Assembly (NCBI GenBank): GCA_036567845.1
Contig: DATCTT010000137.1
Coordinates: 1-7,836, forward strand
Length of the DNA: 7,836 bases
Origin: MWAR01 sp036567845
Lineage (GTDB): Bacteria; Muiribacteriota; Ozemobacteria; Ozemobacterales; Ozemobacteraceae
Direction: 5' to 3'
In this document: piece by piece, positions 1 to 6,236 of the stretch
Layout of the letters: each line of letters opens with the position of its first letter
How positions within the stretch are numbered: the first letter of the stretch is position 1
Notes under the pieces: generated by a model
Database searches by the model: none
What the model was told of the DNA's origin: nothing
The model's input: the letters and a program-made list of their open reading frames with translations, nothing else
Translations under genes and position numbers: made by a program

Positions 1-2
1 CG

Positions 3-1226
3 ATGCCCCCCACCGTCCCACCACCAGTTCCGGAACCTACACCAACTGCCCCAGCGACCCTTCTTCCAGAGCCCCCCCCGCCCAAGGAAGCCCCGCCTCA
101 TGTTTCGCCCTCGGCGGCGGAGCTTCCCGACGCCACCGGCAAGCCAGGCATGCGCTTTTGCTGGGAAGTCATGGAGTGTCCGAATCCCCGATGCCCCGTC
201 CGGGAGCGGCGGATCATCCGATGTTTCAAATTTTTCGAACCACGGGGCCCGGCGGAAAAGCTCGCGATCACCTGTGGCGACCGAACCTGCGATAAGTGCC
301 ACTATCGAGACGGGTGGGACATGGGCATCATCACGGAGGATCTGTTCGAGGACGTTCTCGCCGAAAAGCGGCTGAGGCTTGCGCGCGCCGACCGGATCAA
401 GCGCCAGACGCTTGTCGAGCTGTATCTCGACGAGCTGTCGAAAAAGCCCCTGTCGCGCGAGGAGGAATTGGCCCTCGCCCGGAAACTCGCCGGTGACCGG
501 GATGCCAGCGAGCTGCTGCTCACGGCGAATCTGAAGCTGGTCGTGCGGATTGCGAATGGGTTCACCGAGCGTGGCCTGAGCCTCATGGATCTCGTCCAGG
601 AAGGGAACATCGGCCTGATCCGGGCGATCTCCAAATTCGATTATACGCTGGGCTATAGATTTTCGACCTATGCCGCCTACTGGATCCGGTATTACATGCA
701 GAAAGCAGTCAGCGAGCAAGGGCGGGTCGTCCGGGTCCCCCACCACCTGCTGGCCGTGGCGCACAAGATCCGTCGGAAGATTCGCGAAATGGAAGCGGAG
801 CTGTTCCGGGCCCCCACTCTTCGCGAATTGGCGCAGGTGCTCGATCTCGAGGAGGACCGGATCCTCGAAATCATCCAGGTGACCCAGACGCCGATCTCGC
901 TGGAAGCGGGAAAACCCGATGCATCCGATGACGAGGAGTCGGCCCCGGAGTATTTCATCGCCGACCGCACGGCCCTTTCCCCCGAAGAGGTGGCGATGGA
1001 GCAGGCGAAAACCGAGGCATGCCGGAAAGCAATCGCGCTGCTTCCCGAACGGCAGCGGGAGGTGGTGGAGCTGTTTTATGGGTTCCGCGAGGAATTGTTA
1101 TCGCTCGCCGAGATCGGCCGGCGCATGGGGTTCACCCGGGAACGCGCACGCCAAATCCTGAAGGAGGCACTCGACGCTCTCGGTCAGAAAGAGTTCGTCG
1201 CCAGCCTGAAGGATTTCCTCGTCTGA
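3..1226 (+). CDS. Sigma-70 family RNA polymerase sigma factor with cysteine-rich N-terminal domain (5' end possibly outside window)
   Basis: This cytoplasmic transcription initiation factor directs RNA polymerase to promoters. Residues 1-45 are proline-rich. Residues 53-99 hold seven cysteines (53, 59, 64, 74, 91, 96, 99) beginning CWEVMEC, like the small 'CWE' cysteine domains found on deltaproteobacterial signalling proteins. Region 1.2 is at about 134-165 (LVELYLDELSKKPLSREEE). Region 2 is at about 172-248, with NLKLVVRIA, DLVQEGNIGLIRA, the melting motif YRFSTYAAYWIR and the -10 reader EQGRVVRVP. Region 3 follows at about 249-305. Region 4 is at about 333-407, with LPERQREVVELFYGF and the helix-turn-helix ending TRERARQILKEAL. 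It lacks the large acidic region 1.1 of housekeeping RpoD, so a group 2-like alternative factor is my reading. The ATG at 3 has no visible upstream sequence, so the true start may be earlier. An internal ATG at 150, just before the cysteine module, lacks a clear Shine-Dalgarno. The sigma identity is secure; the role of the N-terminus is inference. Confidence 0.93.
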   Translation: MPPTVPPPVPEPTPTAPATLLPEPPPPKEAPPHVSPSAAELPDATGKPGMRFCWEVMECPNPRCPVRERRIIRCFKFFEPRGPAEKLAITCGDRTCDKCHYRDGWDMGIITEDLFEDVLAEKRLRLARADRIKRQTLVELYLDELSKKPLSREEELALARKLAGDRDASELLLTANLKLVVRIANGFTERGLSLMDLVQEGNIGLIRAISKFDYTLGYRFSTYAAYWIRYYMQKAVSEQGRVVRVPHHLLAVAHKIRRKIREMEAELFRAPTLRELAQVLDLEEDRILEIIQVTQTPISLEAGKPDASDDEESAPEYFIADRTALSPEEVAMEQAKTEACRKAIALLPERQREVVELFYGFREELLSLAEIGRRMGFTRERARQILKEALDALGQKEFVASLKDFLV

Positions 1227-1327
1227 CCCCCTGAAAGAACGTGCCACAGATCATTCCCGGGACGGGCGATCAATGTAACCGGAAAGGAGCGAATGAACAC
1301 TGCTCGCCCTGGTGATTGCATGGCCGA

Positions 1328-1357
1328 TTCCCGGCATGCCTGTCCGGAGAGTATAAT
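1328..1357 (+). promoter_or_regulatory. Candidate promoter of the arginine deiminase gene
   Basis: A perfect TATAAT lies at 1352-1357. The best -35 at an 18-base spacing is TTCCCG (1328-1333), which is a poor match to TTGACA, so an activator or an alternative sigma may be needed. The predicted start of transcription, near 1364, leaves a leader of about 54 bases before the ATG at 1418. The box is clear, but in a GC-rich genome only an experiment would show that it is used. Confidence 0.45.
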
Positions 1358-1417
1358 GGGGTACCCTTCGCGCGGCGGAGGGAGGAATGAGTCGTTTTCA
1401 GGAAAGGATGCAAATCG

Positions 1418-2752
1418 ATGAAGCTTCGTTCACTGGCAGCAGGAGTGCTCGCGGCGGCGGTGTGTCTGGCCTCTCTTCCGGCGGATGCCGCGCCGGCGGC
1501 GGAAAAGGCCGAGCGGATTCAGCTGGTCAACAACAATCACGTTCCGCAGAAGCTGCTCGTGGTATACACGTATGGGAACGGGGCCTTCGTGAAGGATCTG
1601 TTCACGGTCGTCAAGCAGATCAACGAGCAGGAGCATCTTTCCGGTGCCGACCGACTCAAGCTGCACATCGTCACTTCAGGGAACGATCCGGTGAAGGAGC
1701 TGGGCATCAGCGCCGCCGATGCCGAAGCCTACGTCGAGATCAATCCGAAGTTCCGGTCGAGTGACATCTGGATGCAGGACTGCATGGAGATCTGTTCGGC
1801 CTGGGTGGGTGGGAAGCGCCTTCAGGCCGTGTTCGACAGCAACCGGGGCCGCGGTCTCGCTGGTCTTCCGAAGACGCTGGCCGAGCTATGGGATCTGGTG
1901 TATTTCAAGAACCCGGCCACCCAGATGTCCCATGGGGATTACGGCGGCAATCTCGAAGTCACCCCCTTCGACGACATCATGGTCGCGGGAAACACGATCA
2001 CCCCACAATGCAAGGCCTTCTTCGAGAAGATGGGATATGCTGGCCGCCTCGCCACCCCGGACACGCGCTGGCTGACGGTCGGACATATCGACGAATATAT
2101 TTCCTTCATTCCTACTGCCCATGCGCCGGGCGGGTATTCGATCGTCCGGGCCGATCCGGGGTATGCCCTGGAGCTGCTGACAAACATCGATGACAGCGAG
2201 CTCAGCCGGCTCAACCCCTCGGACCGGGATTTCCTGCTGCGGGTGAAGAGGGTGCTGAATGCCCAGTATACCGACCCCGCCGCGGGCCGCGGCACGGCGG
2301 AAGGCGCGTTCATCGAGCTCAACCGCGCGATCGGCGAGATCATCGAAAAGAACGTCGGCGAATTGAAGCAGTTCATCCGCACGGCGACAAACGACCCCGA
2401 CCGGGACATCGCCGAAGTCTACTGGCCCTCGCTGTATGAAGGCCGGGGCGGCTCGAACCCGTCAGGCTGCTGCGCCTATCTTCCCGGTGTCGTCAACCTG
2501 ACCGTCGTGCGCAACCACCTGCTCGTGCCCGCCTGCCACATCCCCAGCTTCGACAAGGTGATCGAGGCCCGGTTCCGGGCGCAGGGGAATACGGTGCATT
2601 TCATCGACGATCAGCCGTATCACACCTCGATGGGCGAGATTCATTGCGGCACCAACGTGCTGCGCGATCCCGAGCGCACGATCCTCACGAAGCGCCAGGT
2701 CCAGGCGGTTCAGGCGGTGCGTGAGCGGTTCCGTTCCATCCACGGCAACTGA
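1418..2752 (+). CDS. Secreted protein-arginine deiminase (PAD catalytic domain family)
   Basis: It probably converts peptidyl-arginine to citrulline with release of ammonia, outside the cytoplasm. Residues 1-24 form a signal peptide: KLR, a hydrophobic core, then PADA before APAAE. The rest matches the C-terminal catalytic domain of vertebrate PADs and lacks their N-terminal immunoglobulin-like domains. I can align by eye DIWMQDCMEI with PAD4 RWIQDEMEI (Asp121 for D350), VFDSNRGRGL with VFDSPRNRGL, GNLEVTP with GNLEVSP, VGHIDEYISFIP with VGHVDEFLSFVP (His223 and Asp225 for H471 and D473), and GEIHCGTNV with GEVHCGTNV (Cys410 for C645). All four catalytic residues are therefore present. Calcium-site positions are partly changed: Cys122 stands where PAD4 has E351. 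The ATG at 1418 has AAAGGA nine bases upstream. The gene stands alone between a TATAAT box and a terminator hairpin. It is unlike agmatine deiminase and the Porphyromonas enzyme in motif pattern. Natural substrates are unknown. Confidence 0.88.
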   Translation: MKLRSLAAGVLAAAVCLASLPADAAPAAEKAERIQLVNNNHVPQKLLVVYTYGNGAFVKDLFTVVKQINEQEHLSGADRLKLHIVTSGNDPVKELGISAADAEAYVEINPKFRSSDIWMQDCMEICSAWVGGKRLQAVFDSNRGRGLAGLPKTLAELWDLVYFKNPATQMSHGDYGGNLEVTPFDDIMVAGNTITPQCKAFFEKMGYAGRLATPDTRWLTVGHIDEYISFIPTAHAPGGYSIVRADPGYALELLTNIDDSELSRLNPSDRDFLLRVKRVLNAQYTDPAAGRGTAEGAFIELNRAIGEIIEKNVGELKQFIRTATNDPDRDIAEVYWPSLYEGRGGSNPSGCCAYLPGVVNLTVVRNHLLVPACHIPSFDKVIEARFRAQGNTVHFIDDQPYHTSMGEIHCGTNVLRDPERTILTKRQVQAVQAVRERFRSIHGN

Positions 2753-2775
2753 TCGAAGTATTTATTCTCATCTAT

Positions 2776-2810
2776 ATCCCCGGAACCCGCCCGACGGTTC
2801 CGGGGATTTT
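2776..2810 (+). terminator. Rho-independent terminator after the arginine deiminase gene
   Basis: A perfect 12-bp stem (ATCCCCGGAACC at 2776-2787 with its complement at 2796-2807) closes an 8-base loop and runs into TTTT, starting 23 bases after the stop codon. The T run is short (2807-2810), but the stem is strong and the position fits. It separates this gene from the promoter at 2841. Confidence 0.75.
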
Positions 2811-2840
2811 CATCCGCTGCCGTTCCCGGGCGAGTTCCGG

Positions 2841-2869
2841 TTGACAAGAGGGAATGCCGCTGGTACATT
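2841..2869 (+). promoter_or_regulatory. Sigma-70 promoter for the hydroxyacyl-CoA dehydrogenase / ackA unit
   Basis: A perfect -35 box TTGACA (2841-2846), a 17-base spacer, and TACATT (2864-2869, 5 of 6) preceded by TG one base upstream, an extended -10. Transcription should begin near 2876, about 60 bases before the first gene. This is the best promoter in the window and implies housekeeping-level expression. Confidence 0.75.
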
Positions 2870-2881
2870 GATCCCTCGCAA

Positions 2882-2897
2882 CCGGAAGGTGTTCCGG
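2882..2897 (+). other. Small hairpin in the 5' leader of the dehydrogenase mRNA
   Basis: CCGGAA (2882-2887) pairs perfectly with TTCCGG (2892-2897) around a GGTG loop, just after the predicted transcription start. It could stabilise the 5' end of the mRNA or form part of an operator. It is too short to call a riboswitch. Confidence 0.35.
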
Positions 2898-2937
2898 AAG
2901 ATGCAGGATAGCTGTCATTTGCGTCAGGAGAAGAATG

Positions 2938-3864
2938 ATGAGCCAGAAGCTGGTCGTGGTGTTCGGCATCGGCCCCGTGGGTCAGGGGCTGGCGCAGGCC
3001 GTGGCGACATCCGGATGTGATGTCGTGCTAATCGATGAATCCGCCGAGAAGCTCCAGGAAGCCCTCGGCAAGATCTCGCAGGCCCTCGATTCCGAAATCG
3101 CCCGCTGGGGCCTGACGGAAGGCGAGAAGAAGGGCATCCTGGGCCGTATCCGCACCTCGACGGACATGAAAGAGGCCTCGAAGGCCAGCCATGTCATCGA
3201 GACGATTCCCGAGGGGCTCGAGGTGAAGCGGGACCTGTTCCGGAAACTCGACGGGATCTGCCCGGTCGACACGCTCCTGATCAGCAATTCGGCAACCTCC
3301 ACCGTCACCGACCTGTCGCATGGCATGAAGTACCCCGGGCGGCTCATCGGCATGCACTTCCTCAATCCCGTCCGCAAGACGCCGGTCGTCGAGGTCTCCC
3401 GCGGGATCCAGACGAGCGATGCCTCGTTCGAAACTGCGAAACGGTTCGCGAAGATGCTCGACAAGACCGTCATCCAGGTGTATGAGTATCCCGGCCTCGT
3501 GACAACCCGCGTCTTTCTGCCGATGCTGAACCAGGCGGCCAAGGTGCTCAACGAGGGCATCGCGGGCTGCGAGGACATCGACACGGCGATGAAGCTCGGC
3601 TTCGGCCTCAACATGGGCCCCTTCGCCCTGGCGGACCAGATGGGCATCGACGCCCTCCTCTCCTGGATGGAGCAGCTCCACCACGAGACGAACGACAACG
3701 CTTTCCTTCCCAGCAAGCTGATCCGCAAGATGGTCCGTGCCGGCCTGAACGGCATCAAGTCCGGCCGTGGCTTCTACCGCTACGGCCCGGACGGCAGACG
3801 CATCGACGGCAGCGGCCTTTCGATCGGCGAGCTGAGCGCGCCGGCCGCCATTTCCCAGAGGTGA
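2938..3864 (+). CDS. 3-hydroxyacyl-CoA dehydrogenase family protein (Hbd/FadB-like) with altered active site
   Basis: The family oxidises or reduces 3-hydroxyacyl-CoA/3-oxoacyl-CoA with NAD(H) in the cytoplasm. The N-terminal Rossmann domain shows VVFGIGPVGQG (Gly10, 12, 15) and an acid at the end of strand 2 (Asp33), favouring NAD. The ETIPEGLEVKRDLF segment follows. The catalytic His140 (GMHFLNPV) and Glu152 are kept. The C-terminal dimer domain has EDIDTAMKLGFGLNMGPFALADQMG and ends in KSGRGFYRYGPDG plus a tail of about 24 residues. The serine of the usual SNTSS motif is Ala119, and the asparagine of PGFxVNR is Thr190, so two of four active-site residues differ. Length (308) is slightly above clostridial Hbd. 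I chose ATG 2938 because AGGAG (2926-2930) is 7 bases away; ATG 2935 would be only 4 away. It is co-transcribed with ackA. Substrate is uncertain, and the altered site leaves room for a different reaction. Confidence 0.85.
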   Translation: MSQKLVVVFGIGPVGQGLAQAVATSGCDVVLIDESAEKLQEALGKISQALDSEIARWGLTEGEKKGILGRIRTSTDMKEASKASHVIETIPEGLEVKRDLFRKLDGICPVDTLLISNSATSTVTDLSHGMKYPGRLIGMHFLNPVRKTPVVEVSRGIQTSDASFETAKRFAKMLDKTVIQVYEYPGLVTTRVFLPMLNQAAKVLNEGIAGCEDIDTAMKLGFGLNMGPFALADQMGIDALLSWMEQLHHETNDNAFLPSKLIRKMVRAGLNGIKSGRGFYRYGPDGRRIDGSGLSIGELSAPAAISQR

Positions 3865-3871
3865 CGAACGA

Positions 3872-5080
3872 ATGAAAATTCTTGTACTCAACTGCGGCTC
3901 CTCCTCCCTCAAGTATCAGCTGTTCGACATGACCGACAAGAGCGTCATGGCGAAGGGCCTCGTGCAACGCATCGGCATTGCCGGCTCGAACATCGTACAT
4001 CGCAAGGGCGATGACGGCCCCAAGGTCACGATCAACACCGAGATTCTCGATCACAAGGATGGCATCCGGAAGGTGTTCGATCTTCTGGCCAGCGCCGACA
4101 ATGGCGTCGTCAAATCGCTCAAGGAGATCGAGGCCGTCGGCCATCGCATCGTGCACGGCGGCGACAAGTTCGCCAGTAGCGTCCTGCTCACCGAAGAGGT
4201 CCTGCAGGCCATCCGCGACTGCATCGTGTTCGCGCCACTGCACAACCCGCCCAACCTGAAGGGCGTGGAAGCCGTCTCCGAGATCCTGCCCACGATCAGA
4301 CAGGTCGGCGTGTTCGACACCGCCTTTCACCAGACGATGAAGCCCGAGGCGTTTCTGTATGGCATTCCGTACACCTTCTATGAGAAGGAGCGCATCCGCC
4401 GCTACGGCTTCCACGGCACCAGCCACCGATTCGTCTCCAAGCGCGCCGCCCAGCTTCTCAAACGACCTCTCGAAGAGCTGAAGCTGATCACCATCCACCT
4501 CGGAAACGGCTGCTCGATCTGCGCGATCGACAAGGGCAAATCCGTCGAGACATCGATGGGCCATACGCCCCTCGAAGGCCTGATCATGGGCACACGCTCG
4601 GGCGATGTCGATCCCGCCATCATTCTGCACATCATGAAGAGGCACGAGCTGACCCCGCACGAGGTCGACAATCTGCTCAACAAGCACTCGGGCGTCCTCG
4701 GCATCAGCGCCGAGTCGAGCGATCTGCGCGACCTCGAGGAAGGCTGGCCGACCCGCAGCGAGCGGGCGAACCTGGCTCTCGACGTGTATTCCCACCGGAT
4801 CAAGAAATATATCGGTGCCTATATTGCCGTCCTGAACGGCTGCGACGCCCTCGTCTGGACGGCGGGCGTCGGCGAGAACAGCCCGATCGTGCGAAGCATC
4901 GTCTGCAAGGAGCTGGGCTGGCTCGGCATCGAGATCGACCCCGTCGTCAACGACAAGACCTGGCGCGGCGCCGAGGGCGACATCGCCACGCCGAACGCGA
5001 AGGTGCGCAACTTCGTCATTCCGACGAACGAGGAGCTCGTGATCGCCGAAGACACCCTCGAGATCGTCGGCAAGCGCTGA
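3872..5080 (+). CDS. ackA: Acetate kinase
   Basis: It interconverts acetyl phosphate plus ADP with acetate plus ATP in the cytoplasm, the ATP-yielding step of acetate fermentation or the entry step for acetate. The 402-residue length is typical. ASKHA-fold motifs are all visible: VLNCGSSSLKY (Asn7), GHRIVHGG (Arg92), APLHNPPN (His124), VFDTAFHQTM (Asp149), RRYGFHGTSH (His181, transition-state contact), HLGNGCSICAI, MGTRSGDVDP (Arg242), WTAGVGENSP, and a C-terminal TNEEL around 385-389. The offset from Methanosarcina thermophila numbering is one residue up to Arg242. The motifs favour acetate kinase over butyrate kinase. GAGGTGA at 3858-3864 overlaps the stop codon of the dehydrogenase gene and sits 7 bases before this ATG, so the two are almost surely translated from one mRNA. 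No phosphotransacetylase gene is adjacent. Confidence 0.96.
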   Translation: MKILVLNCGSSSLKYQLFDMTDKSVMAKGLVQRIGIAGSNIVHRKGDDGPKVTINTEILDHKDGIRKVFDLLASADNGVVKSLKEIEAVGHRIVHGGDKFASSVLLTEEVLQAIRDCIVFAPLHNPPNLKGVEAVSEILPTIRQVGVFDTAFHQTMKPEAFLYGIPYTFYEKERIRRYGFHGTSHRFVSKRAAQLLKRPLEELKLITIHLGNGCSICAIDKGKSVETSMGHTPLEGLIMGTRSGDVDPAIILHIMKRHELTPHEVDNLLNKHSGVLGISAESSDLRDLEEGWPTRSERANLALDVYSHRIKKYIGAYIAVLNGCDALVWTAGVGENSPIVRSIVCKELGWLGIEIDPVVNDKTWRGAEGDIATPNAKVRNFVIPTNEELVIAEDTLEIVGKR

Positions 5081-5112
5081 TCTCGAAGGCTACAATTCCC
5101 GGTTTGCACCTG

Positions 5113-5139
5113 TAGGGGCGGGCTTGAAACCCGCCCCTA
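5113..5139. repeat. GC-rich inverted repeat (REP-like), possible terminator of ackA
   Basis: TAGGGGCGGG (5113-5122) and its exact complement (5130-5139) flank the 7-base loop CTTGAAA, followed by a pyrimidine-rich TCTTTCTGTTC. The core closely resembles a GGGGCGGGTTTGAAACCCGCCCC element often scattered between genes in environmental bacterial genomes. It starts 32 bases after the ackA stop, and the symmetric stem could end transcription of both convergent genes. Confidence 0.7.
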
Positions 5140-5191
5140 TCTTTCTGTTCCGCCCGTGAAAATCGGAAGAAACACCCCGAAAATACCGATT

Positions 5192-5281
5192 CATCACCGA
5201 GAACACAGAGGATACAGAGAATTCATGGAGGATCGGTTCAATCTCCGTGTAGCCGCTGTGTTCTTCGTGCTCTCCGTGATG
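5192..5281. repeat. Long imperfect inverted repeat, probable dispersed intergenic element
   Basis: The left arm begins CATCACCGAGAACACAGAG (from 5192). The right arm, read on the opposite strand from 5281, begins CATCACGGAGAGCACGAAG, then AACACAGCGGCTACACGGAG. They match well apart from an extra run of about seven bases in the right arm. The centre (about 5222-5242) is unpaired or weakly paired. The ACACAGAGGAtACAGAG wording is like short palindromic elements I recall as abundant in environmental genomes. It contains no gene; ORFs through it are artefacts of the repeat. Mobility or function is unknown. Confidence 0.6.
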
Positions 5282-5304
5282 AGCTGTTTCCTCGTTTTCC
5301 AGTG

Positions 5305-6225
5305 TCAGGCTGCGAGCGAAGCGAAGGCTGCGCGGAGACGGGCGAGGTTTTTCAGGTCGTCGGCGGGATCTTCGTTGCCGGCCTGCGGGGTTTCCATAAT
5401 GACGGGCCGGCCTGCAAATCCGGGTCTGAGCAACAGCTCAGCGAGGTTTTCGGCGCCGATGACGCCGCTTCCGATATTCTCGTGACGGTCGTGGTGCGCG
5501 CCGAACGGCTTCATCGAGTCGTTCAGATGGATGACGCGAACGCCGTCGTGGCCGAACAGGCGCGCCGCATCCCGTTCGAGGCCATCCCGCACGGAGACTT
5601 CGCGCAGATCATAGCCCGCCTGAAACACGTGACAGGTGTCGAGACAGACTCCCGTCGGAAACGGCATTGCGGCGCGCACCTCGGCGATATCGGCCAGATC
5701 GGCGCCCAGATCATTCCGCTCGCCGGCGGTGTTTTCCAGCAGCAACAACGGGGAGGCCGTCGCGACATCGCCGAGAGCCGCACGCAGATTCCCCTTCATG
5801 TGACGCATGCCATCGGCGTGATCGGGATTGCTGCCCATGTGGACGACGGCGTAATCAGCCCCGCACCGGGCCGCCATTTCGTATTCGAACCGTAATACAT
5901 CAATAGATTTTTTTCGCACCACGGGATTCGCCGAAGCCAGATTCGCCAGATACCGCACATGCACGATCAGCGGCGGCAAGCCGGCAGCCGCCCGCGCGGC
6001 ACGGAACCGGTCGACCAGTTCCGCGGACCAGGGCTTCATTTCCCAGACCCGTGGGCTGGCAGTGAAAATCTGGAGGGCGGTGCAGCCGCGCACGCGGAAC
6101 CGTTCAAACAGCGTTTCAGGCCCTGCGGCAATCGAAAGGTGGAACCCGACCGTCAGCCCGTTGGGCCAGGCTGCTTCAGCAGCGGGGTTTTTCCGCGAGC
6201 GGGACCGCGGGGAGCCGGCTGACAT
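5305..6225 (-). CDS. nfo: Endonuclease IV (AP endonuclease, deoxyribonuclease IV)
   Basis: This zinc enzyme cuts the DNA backbone 5' to abasic sites and clears blocked 3' ends in base excision repair. The TIM-barrel family is clear: TVGFHLSIAAG near the N-terminus, ALQIFTASPRVW, LLLENTAGERNDLG, GVCLDTCHVFQAGYDLR, VIHLNDSMKPFGAHHDRHENIG and VIMETP. All nine metal ligands of E. coli Nfo have counterparts, counted from the start at 6225: His89, His129, Glu164, Asp196, His199, His233, Asp246, His248, Glu278. The length is 306 residues against 285 in E. coli, the excess being a basic, probably disordered N-terminus. I chose the ATG at 6225 because it lies 11 bases after the stop of the upstream gene; its Shine-Dalgarno is weak. 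An ATG at 6273 would add 16 residues and overlap that gene. It is probably the last gene of the leftward unit and converges on ackA. Confidence 0.94.
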   Translation of the reverse strand: MSAGSPRSRSRKNPAAEAAWPNGLTVGFHLSIAAGPETLFERFRVRGCTALQIFTASPRVWEMKPWSAELVDRFRAARAAAGLPPLIVHVRYLANLASANPVVRKKSIDVLRFEYEMAARCGADYAVVHMGSNPDHADGMRHMKGNLRAALGDVATASPLLLLENTAGERNDLGADLADIAEVRAAMPFPTGVCLDTCHVFQAGYDLREVSVRDGLERDAARLFGHDGVRVIHLNDSMKPFGAHHDRHENIGSGVIGAENLAELLLRPGFAGRPVIMETPQAGNEDPADDLKNLARLRAAFASLAA

Positions 6226-6236
6226 CGTCCCGGCGC

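Noticed and set aside
1387..1764. A 125-codon frame starting at a GGAGG-preceded ATG just before the deiminase gene
   Set aside because: It overlaps the deiminase in another frame, is low-complexity (Gly/Arg/Ser-rich) and matches nothing; the purine run upstream is probably incidental.
1418..2752. Calling the deiminase part of an arginine deiminase (ADI) energy pathway with the downstream kinase
   Set aside because: It is exported, matches protein-arginine deiminases rather than ArcA, and the kinase is acetate kinase, not carbamate kinase; a terminator and a new promoter separate them.
3028..4795. Long - strand open frames (3028-3912 and 3755-4795) opposite the dehydrogenase and ackA
   Set aside because: They lie wholly antisense to two well-recognised genes, give His/Asp/Val/Ala-rich proteins with no family motif, and are the usual by-product of GC-rich third positions.
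5156..5485. A 109-codon + strand frame across the intergenic repeats
   Set aside because: Its first third is a translation of the inverted repeat and the rest is antisense to nfo.
5305..5895. A + strand frame of 197 codons opposite nfo
   Set aside because: The antisense strand carries all nine endonuclease IV ligands, so this is a shadow.
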